Position numbers and translations under genes: made by a program. This document shows positions 8,920-15,928 of a stretch of 41,231 bases of DNA, in pieces. The notes under the pieces are model-generated. The model was not told the DNA's origin and ran no database searches. It saw nothing but the letters and a program-made list of their open reading frames with translations. Where the stretch lies: positions 1 through 41,231 of the forward strand of contig JAKOWB010000124.1 in NCBI GenBank assembly GCA_029781795.1, written 5' to 3'. Numbering within the stretch: the stretch's first letter is position 1; the number at the start of each line of letters is the position of its first letter. Source of the stretch: Pseudomonadota bacterium. Its GTDB lineage: Bacteria > Pseudomonadota > Alphaproteobacteria > Kiloniellales > JACOMY01.

Positions 8920-10088
8920 ATGCCCGACGGCGGCGATGCCCTGACGCTGGAGTCCCACGAGTCGATCCACAAGGTCGAGGCCGCGGCCTGGGATGCCTGC
9001 GCCGGGACGGACAATCCCTTCGTCAGCCATGCCTTCCTGGCGGCGATGGAGGATTCCGGCTCGGCCACGGCCAAGACCGGCTGGCTGCCGCAGCACCTGA
9101 CCCTGAAGCGCGCCGACGGCGCCCTGCTGGCCGCCGTGCCCTGCTACCTGAAGAGCCACTCCTACGGCGAGTACGTCTTCGACTGGGGCTGGGCCGAGGC
9201 CTACCAGCGCGCCGGCGGGCAGTACTATCCGAAGCTGCAGGTCTCGGTGCCCTTCACGCCCGTGCCGGGACCGCGCCTGCTGGTGCGGCCGGGCGAGGAC
9301 CTGGCGCTGCGCCGCCGCCAGCTGCTCGACGGCCTGCTGCAGCTGGCGCGGCTGCACAAGGCCTCATCGCTCCACATCACCTTTCTCAGCGCGGCGGAGT
9401 CCGAGGCCGCGACCGAGGCCGGCTTCCTGCCGCGCATCGGCATGCAGTACCACTGGGAAAACCGCGGCTACGCCAGCTTCGACGACTTCCTGGCGGCGCT
9501 GGCCAGCCGCAAGCGCAAGGCGATCCGCAAGGAGCGCGCGGCGGCCACCGCCGCCGGCCTGACCATCCGCGCGCTGGCCGGACCTGAGGTCAAGCCGCGC
9601 CACTGGGACGCCTTCCACGCCTTCTACCTGGCCACGGTGGAGAAGAAGTGGGCGCACGACTACCTGACGCGGGAATTCTTCCACCTGCTGGGCGAGCGCC
9701 TGGGCGAGCGCGTGGTGCTGATCCCGACGGGCGGCCGGTCGCCGGGGCGCTGAACCTGGTCGGCGGCGAGGCGCTCTATGGCCGCAACTGGGGCGCGCTG
9801 GAGCACCATCAGTTCCTGCACTTCGAATGCTGCTACTATCAGGCCATCGACTACGCCATCCGCCACGGCCTGAAGCGGGTCGAGGCCGGGGCGCAGGGCG
9901 AGCACAAGATCCAGCGCGGCTACCTGCCGGTCATCACCCACAGCGCCCACTGGATCGCCGACCCGCGGCTGGAGAGCGCGGTCGAGCAGTTCCTGCGGCG
10001 CGAGCGTCCGGCCGTGCGGGCCGACGCCGAGGCGCTGGCGGCGATGGGGCCCTATCGCCGCGACGCGAGCGAGGGGGAGGAAGCGTGA
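8920..10088 (+). pseudogene. FemAB-like (DUF482, GNAT-type) protein gene with a frameshift
   Basis: Two frames together give one FemAB_like protein of about 389 residues. The first (8920-9753) begins with HKVEAAAWDACAGTDNPFVSHAFLAAME and runs through YHWENRGYASFDDFLAALASRKRK; it stops early at 9753. The second takes over at about 9727 with DGRPVAGALNLVGGEALYGRNWGALEHH and ends at 10088. The switch falls in ATCCCGAC (about 9720-9727); one extra C there would restore a continuous reading frame with no other change. This is either a real one-base deletion or a sequencing error in a C run. The family is related to peptidoglycan/aminoacyl transferases of the acetyltransferase fold; its substrate in alphaproteobacteria is not established. 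A TATCCT hexamer 7 bases before the ATG suggests a leaderless mRNA. The stop overlaps the next ATG (TGATG). Confidence 0.8.
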
Positions 10089-10765
10089 TGCGTGCTGCCC
10101 TGGTCGCCACTTTGCTGCTGTCGTCGCTCGGCCCGGCACTGGCCGGCGAGGACTGGCACGCGCGCTGCGCCGCCGCGCCGGTCGAGCGGGCCATCAAGCC
10201 CTGCGAGGAGGCGCTGATCGACAACCCCCAGGACAGCCTGGCGCTGAAGCGCCTGGGCGACATCTACCTGGGCAACCGCGGCGAATGGCACGCCATCGAG
10301 CTCTACAGCCTGCGCATGCTGATCGAGCCCGACAATCCCGAGGTCTTCTTCGACCAGGCCGCCGCCTTCGCCACCATGTGGTACTTCAAGGAGGCTTCTC
10401 CGGCGATGCACCGGGCGCTGGAGCTGGACCCCGGCAACCTGCAGTTCCAGCGCCTCGCCGCCATCGTCTTCGAGCAGTCGGGCGAGGCCGAGGCCGCCTT
10501 CGCCGCGCACCTGGCGCTGGCGCAGGCCGACATCGACACTGGCATGTACGACGTGGCACGCGACTACCACTACGGACGCGGCACCCTGGCCGATCCCTCG
10601 GCCGCGCGGCTCTGGTACGTGCGCGCGGCGAATGCCGGGCACGCCGCCGCCATGCGGGTCCTGGGCGACACCCTGGCCTACGGCGAACTCGGCGTGATCG
10701 ACAAGGACGCCGCCGACTACTGGCACCGGCAGGCCGAGGCGATCCGCAAGTCCTACGAGGAGTGA
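10088..10765 (+). CDS. Exported TPR/Sel1-like repeat protein
   Basis: 225 residues. A signal peptide is clear (RAALVATLLLSSLGPALAG with an ALA-G cleavage site), so the protein is periplasmic. Helical repeats follow: TPR-like units around ALKRLGDIYLGN, PEVFFDQAAAFA and RALELDPGNLQFQRLAAI, then two Sel1-type units (ARDYHYGRGTLADPSAARLW and RVLGDTLAYGELGVIDKDAA). Such repeats mediate protein-protein contacts; no catalytic domain is present. Its ATG overlaps the preceding FemAB-like stop by one base (TGATG), indicating translational coupling, so a real frameshift upstream could reduce its expression. Its 3' end overlaps the convergent YihY gene by 13 bases. Confidence 0.8.
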   Translation: MRAALVATLLLSSLGPALAGEDWHARCAAAPVERAIKPCEEALIDNPQDSLALKRLGDIYLGNRGEWHAIELYSLRMLIEPDNPEVFFDQAAAFATMWYFKEASPAMHRALELDPGNLQFQRLAAIVFEQSGEAEAAFAAHLALAQADIDTGMYDVARDYHYGRGTLADPSAARLWYVRAANAGHAAAMRVLGDTLAYGELGVIDKDAADYWHRQAEAIRKSYEE

Positions 10766-11655
10766 TCCTCCATCGACGGGCTGGACTGCGCCCGTGCCTT
10801 GGGCGCCGAGAGGCCGGCGCGCCATTCCGGCAGCGAGGCGGCGATCGAGGCGCCGAACAGTGAGGTGGCCCAGGCCATCTCCAGCCACAGCAGCGTCACC
10901 GGGATCGCCGCCAGCGTGCCGTAGATCGATTCGTACTTCGCCACATAGAGCAGGTAGAGCGCGAAGCCGGCTTTCAGCACCTGGAACAGCACCGCCGCCA
11001 CCACCGCCGCCGCCATGCAGTCGCGGAAACTGGGCTGCCGGCTCGGCGCCAGCCAGTAAAGCAGCGCGAAGCCCATCCATTCGACCACGAAGGGCAGCAC
11101 GCCCTTGAGCAGCCCCAGCGACTGCTGGAACAGGCCGCCCAGCGCCGTCTGCCCCTCGGCGAAGAGGCTGGCGGTCAAGGAGAAGCCGACGGCGAAGATC
11201 AGCGGCCCCAGGCTCAGCAGCGTCCAGTAGGCCATGAAACGCGCCGCCAGCGGGCGCTGCCGCGTCACCCGGAAGATGGCGTCCAGCGTCTCGCTGGCGG
11301 TGTGCAGCAGCATCATGGCGATGATTGCCAGCGCCAGCACGCCGATGCCGGCCAGCGCCCGGGCGCGCGCGACGAAGTCCTCGAGCTGGCCGGTGACCGC
11401 TTCCTCGGTGTGCGGCGCCAGGATGGCCAGCAGGCCGCTCTCCAGCTCGCGCACGAAGTCCTGGAAGCCGGGGAAGGCCGAGAGCACCGAGACGATGATG
11501 GTGAAGAGCGGTACCAGCGCCAGCGTGGTCTGGAAGGCCAGCGCCGCCGACTTGGTGAAAAGCTCGTCGTGCCAGAAGCGCAGCGAGACGTGCCGCCAGA
11601 AGCGATAGGTCGCGCCGGCCCGCCGCCAGGTCCGTCTCGGAAGCCCCTCGAGCAT
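10753..11655 (-). CDS. YihY/virulence factor BrkB family inner-membrane protein
   Basis: 300 residues with about six membrane segments. Family hallmarks include HDELFTKSAALAFQTTLALVP near the start of the first helix, IGVLALAIIAMMLLHTASETLDAIFRV, and the late GFALYLLYVAKYESIYGTLA motif followed by IPVTLLWLEMAWATSLFGA, both diagnostic of YihY/BrkB proteins (formerly called RNase BN). The molecular function of the family is unsettled. I placed the start at the ATG at 11655; an open frame continues upstream but without family similarity. The tail after the last helix is hydrophilic. The gene overlaps the 3' end of the convergent TPR gene and is separated by 62 bases from the GlcG-like gene upstream on the same strand. 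Confidence 0.87.
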   Translation of the reverse strand: MLEGLPRRTWRRAGATYRFWRHVSLRFWHDELFTKSAALAFQTTLALVPLFTIIVSVLSAFPGFQDFVRELESGLLAILAPHTEEAVTGQLEDFVARARALAGIGVLALAIIAMMLLHTASETLDAIFRVTRQRPLAARFMAYWTLLSLGPLIFAVGFSLTASLFAEGQTALGGLFQQSLGLLKGVLPFVVEWMGFALLYWLAPSRQPSFRDCMAAAVVAAVLFQVLKAGFALYLLYVAKYESIYGTLAAIPVTLLWLEMAWATSLFGASIAASLPEWRAGLSAPKARAQSSPSMEDHSS

Positions 11656-11717
11656 CGGGGCGATCCTGCCCGAAGGCGGCGCGGCAGGGCAATCGCCCGC
11701 CGCGCCGCCTGCCAGGA

Positions 11718-12251
11718 TCACTGCGGCAAGCGGTCCTTGATCTTCTCCAGCGCCGCCGCGGCGCAGATCTCGTCGTTCTGGCCGCCGGGCGCGCCGCCGA
11801 CGCCCAGGCCGGCGACGACCTCGCCGTGGATGCGGATGGCGACGCCGCCGGGCAGCAGGAAGATGTCCGGCAGGCTGGCATAGGCCGGCGCGTAGGGATT
11901 GGTCTTCAGCGTCTCGACCCAGTCGCCCAGGCGGTCGAAACCGAAGATCGGCGCCATGGTCACGGTGGTATAGGCCTTGCGGTAGCTCGAATCCTTGGTG
12001 TGGATCGTGCTGTGGTCGCCCTTGGCCTGCAGCTTCACGGTGCCGGCGGCGTCGACGATCGAGACGCTGACGGCCCAGCCGTGCGCCGCGCAGACCTGCA
12101 CCGCCTCGGCCGCGGCCTCCATGGCGAGGTCGAGCGAGAGCTGGTTGCCGGTTTGCGCCACCTGCGCGGCGGCCGGCAGCGAAAGCATGGCGACGATGGC
12201 GGCCGCGGCGAGGCGGCGGAGACAAGAGAGAAGCATGGTGGCGGGCTCCAT
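11718..12251 (-). CDS. Exported GlcG/HbpS-family (PduO C-terminal-like) protein
   Basis: 177 residues. The N-terminus is a signal peptide (LRRLAAAAIVAMLSLPAAAQ). The mature part is a GlcG/HbpS domain: LSLDLAMEAAAEAVQVCAAHGW, VSIVDAAGTVKLQAKGD, KDSSYRKAYTT, LLPGGVAIRIHGEVVAGLGVGGAPGGQND and a final helix. Members of this family bind haem (HbpS) or accompany glycolate, diol or other oxidation pathways; which applies here is unknown. The ATG at 12251 overlaps the stop of the upstream hydrolase by one base (TGATG), which favours this start over the ATG at 12236 and indicates a two-gene operon of exported proteins. The divergent LysR gene is the likely regulator. Confidence 0.82.
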   Translation of the reverse strand: MEPATMLLSCLRRLAAAAIVAMLSLPAAAQVAQTGNQLSLDLAMEAAAEAVQVCAAHGWAVSVSIVDAAGTVKLQAKGDHSTIHTKDSSYRKAYTTVTMAPIFGFDRLGDWVETLKTNPYAPAYASLPDIFLLPGGVAIRIHGEVVAGLGVGGAPGGQNDEICAAAALEKIKDRLPQ

Positions 12252-13186
12252 CAGCGCGGCAGCGTGTCGAGGAAGGCGAGGATCTCGGCGGCGATCTCCG
12301 CCCCATGCGTCTCCAGCGCGAAGTGGCCGGCGGGGTAGGAGACGGTGCGCGTTGCCGGCACCAGCGCCTGGAAGAGATCGCGGCCGGCCGGGGTGAAGAA
12401 GGGATCGCCGTCGCCCCAGGTCACCAGGATCGGCGGCTGCGTCTCCTTCAGCCAGGCCTGCCAGGCGGGGTAGAGCGCGACGTTGTCCTGGTAGCGGTAA
12501 AGCAGTTCGACCTGGATACGGTCGTTGCCCGGGCGATCGAGCAGCGCCTGGTCGAAGGTCCAGGCGTCGGGGTTCAGCCGGTCCGGCAAGCTGCTGCCCT
12601 GGCGGTACTGGAACTCGGTGACCTTGAGCAGGTCGCGCAGCGGCTGTTCGGTTTCCGGCGTGCGATTCTGCCAGACCGGGGCGAGCTGCTTCACGATCTC
12701 GGGGTACCAGCCCTCGACGCTGGCGACCGCGTTCTGCACCACCAGGCCGCGCACGCGCTCGGGATGAGCCGTCGCCAGGCGGAAGCCGACCGGCCCGCCG
12801 TAGTCCTGCATGTAGAGCACGTAGCTGCCGAGGCCGATCTCCTGGGTCAGGGCGTCGACCACCTGGGCCAAGTGGTCGAAGGAGTAGTCGAAGGCTTCGG
12901 GCGCCGGTGCGCTGGAGTAGCCGAAGCCGGGGTAGTCCGGCGCGATCACGTGATAACGCGTGGCCAGCAGCGGGATCAGGTCGCGGAACATGTGCGACGA
13001 GCTGGGGAAGCCGTGCAGCAGCAGGATGGCCGGCGCGTCGGCCGGCCCGGCCTCGCGATAGAAGATCTCCAGGCCTTCGATCTGGACGCTGTGATAGGTG
13101 ACCGGACGATCGGTGACCGGCCCGGCCAGGACCGGGGCGGCGGCCAGGGCCCCGGCGGTGGCCAGGGCGGCGGCGAACTTGGACAT
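12251..13186 (-). CDS. Exported alpha/beta hydrolase (epoxide hydrolase/haloalkane dehalogenase-like)
   Basis: 311 residues from the ATG at 13186, which begins a signal peptide (MSKFAAALATAGALAAAPVLAG); an in-frame upstream start at 13258 would bury it. The mature enzyme has the oxyanion segment LLLHGFPSSSHMFRDL, the nucleophile elbow YMQDYGGPVG with Asp128 in place of Ser, a charge-relay acid near WGDGDPFFTP and the histidine in AGHFALETHG. An Asp nucleophile is typical of epoxide hydrolases and haloalkane dehalogenases rather than esterases. Export is unusual for these enzymes but common for this subgroup. It is followed by a translationally coupled GlcG-like gene and faces a divergent LysR regulator across 108 bases. 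The substrate is unknown. Confidence 0.85.
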   Translation of the reverse strand: MSKFAAALATAGALAAAPVLAGPVTDRPVTYHSVQIEGLEIFYREAGPADAPAILLLHGFPSSSHMFRDLIPLLATRYHVIAPDYPGFGYSSAPAPEAFDYSFDHLAQVVDALTQEIGLGSYVLYMQDYGGPVGFRLATAHPERVRGLVVQNAVASVEGWYPEIVKQLAPVWQNRTPETEQPLRDLLKVTEFQYRQGSSLPDRLNPDAWTFDQALLDRPGNDRIQVELLYRYQDNVALYPAWQAWLKETQPPILVTWGDGDPFFTPAGRDLFQALVPATRTVSYPAGHFALETHGAEIAAEILAFLDTLPR

Positions 13187-13221
13187 GGGGCGCCTCGCGC
13201 AACGGGTTGATGTTGCCGCAG

Positions 13222-13254
13222 CAGATAGGCCCTCCCGCCAAGCGGCGGTATCTG
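13222..13254. promoter_or_regulatory. Interrupted palindrome between the divergent LysR and hydrolase genes
   Basis: CAGATA (13222-13227) and TATCTG (13249-13254) are perfect inverted arms 21 bases apart. A second perfect palindrome, CCGCC-aagc-GGCGG, lies inside at 13235-13248. Autoregulatory LysR proteins usually bind such dyads between their own gene and the divergent target. The assignment is by position only. Confidence 0.4.
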
Positions 13255-13294
13255 GCAAGAATTAGAAGAATTATCCCGTTTTCCGAGAGGATCG

Positions 13295-14194
13295 ATGGAT
13301 CGCTTCGAGGCCATGTCCGGCTTCCTCGCCGTGGCCGAGGCCGGCAGCTTCTCCGCCGCGGCGCGGCGCCTCGCCCTGCCGCTGGCGACGCTGAGCCGCC
13401 GCGTCGCCGACCTGGAGCGGCACCTCGGCGTCAGGCTGCTGCAGCGCTCCACCCGCCGCCTGGCGCTGACCGACAGCGGGCGCGCCTACCTGGAGTCCTG
13501 CCGGCAGATCCTGGAGAGCCTGGCCGAGGCCGAGCGCAGCGCCGCCGGCGAGTACCAGGCGCCGCGCGGCCTGCTGACCGTCACGGCGCCCATCGTCTTC
13601 GGGCGGCTGCATCTGCTGCCCGTGGCGGTGGCCTTCCTCGCCGCCTTCCCGGACGTTCAATTGAACCTGCTGCTGGTCGACCGCACCGTCAGCCTGTTGG
13701 AGGAGCAGGTCGACCTGGCGCTGCGCCTCGGCCCCCTGCCCGACAGCGGCCTGGTGGCCCAGCGCCTGGGCGCGGTGCCGATGGTCACCGTCGCCAGCCC
13801 CGGGTACCTGAAGCGGCGCGGCACGCCGAAGCGGCCGGAGGACCTGAAGCGGCACGACTGTGTCAGCGCGGCGACCGTGGGCTGGAGCAAGGTCTGGTTC
13901 TACCAGCAGGGCAAGCGCGCGCTGAGCCTGGAGGTGCCGACGCGCCTCAACACCACGACGGCGGAGGCGGCGATCGATGCCGCGCTGGCCGACGCGGGCC
14001 TGACCCAGGTGCGGGGCTACCAGGTGGCCGAGGCGCTGGCCGAGGGACGCCTCAAGCGCGTGCTGCGCGCCTTCGAGCCGCCGCCCGCCCCGGTGCACCT
14101 CGTCCAGCTCGGTGGCCGGCAGCGCCCGGCCAAGCTGGCGGCCTTCCTCGACTTCGCCGTGCCGCGCCTGAAGGCGCGAATTCCGGCGCTGTAG
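13295..14194 (+). CDS. LysR-family transcriptional regulator
   Basis: 299 residues. Residues 1-60 form the winged HTH (FLAVAEAGSFSAAARRLALP, then SRRVADLERHLGVRLLQRST and LTDSGRAYL), followed by the linker helix and a periplasmic-binding-protein-like effector domain (GLLTVTAPIVFGRLHLLP onward). It most resembles the CrgA/DsdC-side LysR proteins with the 'RG.LtvtAP..fGr..l.P' pattern. The start is supported by GAGAGGA upstream. It is divergent from the exported hydrolase/GlcG-like operon with a palindromic intergenic region, so it probably controls that operon. The effector is unknown. The stop is followed by the palindromic repeat element. Confidence 0.92.
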   Translation: MDRFEAMSGFLAVAEAGSFSAAARRLALPLATLSRRVADLERHLGVRLLQRSTRRLALTDSGRAYLESCRQILESLAEAERSAAGEYQAPRGLLTVTAPIVFGRLHLLPVAVAFLAAFPDVQLNLLLVDRTVSLLEEQVDLALRLGPLPDSGLVAQRLGAVPMVTVASPGYLKRRGTPKRPEDLKRHDCVSAATVGWSKVWFYQQGKRALSLEVPTRLNTTTAEAAIDAALADAGLTQVRGYQVAEALAEGRLKRVLRAFEPPPAPVHLVQLGGRQRPAKLAAFLDFAVPRLKARIPAL

Positions 14195-14207
14195 AGTTCC
14201 TTGCCCC

Positions 14208-14329
14208 TGGCACATCCTTCGAGACGGGCGCTACGCGCCCTCCTCAGGAAGAGGGCGGATCAAATACGGACAAACACTCCGACCTCATCCTGAGGAGCCG
14301 CCACAGGCGGCGTCTCGAAGGATGGGCCA
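14208..14329. repeat. Large palindromic repeat element, copy 1
   Basis: A 122-base inverted repeat. Outer arms TGGCACATCCTTCGAGACG and CGTCTCGAAGGATGGGCCA pair with one mismatch; an inner pair is CCTCAGGAAGAGG with CCTCATCCTGAGG (one mismatch). Each side carries a small perfect hairpin: GGGCGC-tac-GCGCCC at 14226-14240 and GCCGCC-aca-GGCGGC at 14297-14311. It fills the gap between two convergent genes, where it could end transcription from both sides. A second copy lies at 39950-40074. Elements of this look, with CATCCTTCGAGACG ends, are familiar as dispersed intergenic repeats in alphaproteobacteria. Confidence 0.85.
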
Positions 14330-14340
14330 AAAGCCCGGCC

Positions 14341-15450
14341 TTAGCCGCCCCAGGCGGCCAGCGCTGCGGTGGCAGTCACTTCCTCGACCGGCGGGCGGGG
14401 GCGCGGGCCCTGGCCATCGAGCAGCGCCGGCAGCAGGGTCTGTACCAGGCCGCCCTGCTCGGCCACCAGGCCGCGCGCGGCGACCTGCGGGTGCGCGACG
14501 ACCTCCTCCGGCTCCAGCAGCGCCTCGAAGCAGCAGTCGACCGGATCGAGCAATGCCTGCCAGTGGGCGCGGTCCTGCGTCGCGATCAGCGTCGCGACCT
14601 CGGCAATCAGCCCCGTCTGCGGCAGCGCCTCGCCCTGGCGCGCCACCCAGTCGTCGCGCCCGACGGCGCGGCAGAAGTTTTCCCAGAACTTGGCCTCGAC
14701 CGCGCCCAGCGAGATCCAGCGCCCCTCGGCGGTGCGGTAGAGGTTGTAGAAGGCCGTGCCGCCGTTCAGCAGCCCGGCAGCGCGCGGCTCGGCGAGGCCG
14801 TGGCGCGACTGGCTGAGAGTCAGGCCCTGCCAGCCCAGCACGGTCTCCATCAGGCTGACGTCGACGAAGCCGCCCCGCCCCGTCGTCGCGCGCCTGAGCA
14901 GCGCCGCCAGGGTCGCCAGCACGGCCTGCAGGGCCGAGGCCATGTCGGCCTGCGGCGGATAGGCGAAGGCTGGCCTGTCGCCGGGGCCGGAGCGCACCAG
15001 GTTGCCGCCGACCGCGAGATAGTTGATGTCGTGCCCGGCGCGCAGCGCATAGGGACCCGTCTGGCCCCAGCCCGAGAGCGCGGTGTGCACCAGGCGCGGG
15101 TTGTGCGCGCGCAGCGTCTCGGCAGCGAGGCCGAGCCGCGCCAGCACGCCGGGGCGATAGGACTCCAGCAGCACGTCGGCGCGCCCCACCAGGCGCAGCA
15201 GCGCCTCGCGGTCGCCGGGCTGCTTGAGATCCAGGCGCAGTACCTGCTTGCCGGCGTTGACGCTGCGGTAGAACAGCGACAGGCCGCTCTCCGCGCCGGC
15301 GCCCAGCGCCCGCGCGGGATCGCCGGCCGGCGGCTCGATCTTCAGCACCGTGGCGCCCAGGTCGGCCAGCATCTGCGTCGCATGCGGCCCCGGCAGCCAC
15401 TGCGAGAGATCGAGGACCCGCAGTCCGGCAAGACAATCGGCGATGCTCAC
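14341..15450 (-). CDS. CaiB/BaiF-type class III CoA-transferase
   Basis: 369 residues. Hallmarks are the N-terminal LAGLRVLDLSQWLPGPHATQMLADLGATVLKIEPP, the FYRSVNAGKQVLRLDLKQPG segment, and ALSGWGQTGPYALRAGHDINYLAVGG containing Asp141, the residue that forms the CoA-anhydride intermediate in formyl-CoA transferase. It is near the size of alpha-methylacyl-CoA racemases (about 360), which share the fold, so racemase activity is an alternative. The start is the GTG at 15450: it overlaps the upstream stop as GTGA and has GGAGGGA six bases before it. It is the last gene of a clpS-clpA-DUF2007-CoA-transferase string on this strand and is followed by the palindromic repeat. Confidence 0.88.
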   Translation of the reverse strand: MSIADCLAGLRVLDLSQWLPGPHATQMLADLGATVLKIEPPAGDPARALGAGAESGLSLFYRSVNAGKQVLRLDLKQPGDREALLRLVGRADVLLESYRPGVLARLGLAAETLRAHNPRLVHTALSGWGQTGPYALRAGHDINYLAVGGNLVRSGPGDRPAFAYPPQADMASALQAVLATLAALLRRATTGRGGFVDVSLMETVLGWQGLTLSQSRHGLAEPRAAGLLNGGTAFYNLYRTAEGRWISLGAVEAKFWENFCRAVGRDDWVARQGEALPQTGLIAEVATLIATQDRAHWQALLDPVDCCFEALLEPEEVVAHPQVAARGLVAEQGGLVQTLLPALLDGQGPRPRPPVEEVTATAALAAWGG

Positions 15451-15911
15451 ACGCTGTCCCTCCGCGCTCCCCTGCCCGGCTCGCGCGCCCCCCAAGGTCC
15501 CTCGCCCTCGACATCGTCGAACAGCAGCTCGTCGAGACTAGCGCGCTGGCCGCAGGCAGCGCAGCAGCGCACATCCGCCGGCGCCTCGACCTGGCCGCCG
15601 CTGAAGAGCCTTGCAAGCATCGCCAGCGTGCCGATCCGGCTCTCGCCCTCCTCGCGCAGCAGCGCCGCGGAGCCGCAGGCCGGACAGCGCGGCCGGCGGG
15701 AATCACTGTTATCGAGCAGCGCGCGCGCCGCTGCGAGTTGCGTCGCCGGCACCAGCAGGCGCAGACCGCCGAGCAGTGGCAGGGGGTTGATCTGCGCGCC
15801 CGCGGTCCCTTCGCCCAGGCTGGCGTCGAGCCCCTGGCTGCGCAGGAAGCCGAGCGCGACCTGCGCCTCGGTGGCGTCGAGGAAGCGCGTGACCTCGACC
15901 AGGTCGCTCAT
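15447..15911 (-). CDS. DUF2007-domain protein with C-terminal zinc ribbon
   Basis: 154 residues. The first 70 match the DUF2007 'putative signal transducing protein' fold: VEVTRFLDATEAQVALGFLRSQGLDASL followed by GGLRLLVPATQLAAARALL. A treble-clef-like zinc ribbon follows, with CPACGSAAL at about residue 76 and CCAACGQ at about 116. DUF2007 resembles the C-terminal domain of PII-like and adaptor proteins, but its function is unknown. It begins 17 bases after clpA and its stop overlaps the GTG of the CoA-transferase by four bases, so it is probably translated from the clpS-clpA transcript. A link with Clp proteolysis is possible but rests on position only. Confidence 0.78.
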   Translation of the reverse strand: MSDLVEVTRFLDATEAQVALGFLRSQGLDASLGEGTAGAQINPLPLLGGLRLLVPATQLAAARALLDNSDSRRPRCPACGSAALLREEGESRIGTLAMLARLFSGGQVEAPADVRCCAACGQRASLDELLFDDVEGEGPWGAREPGRGARRDSV

Positions 15912-15928
15912 GCCCGGACGGCGAACGG

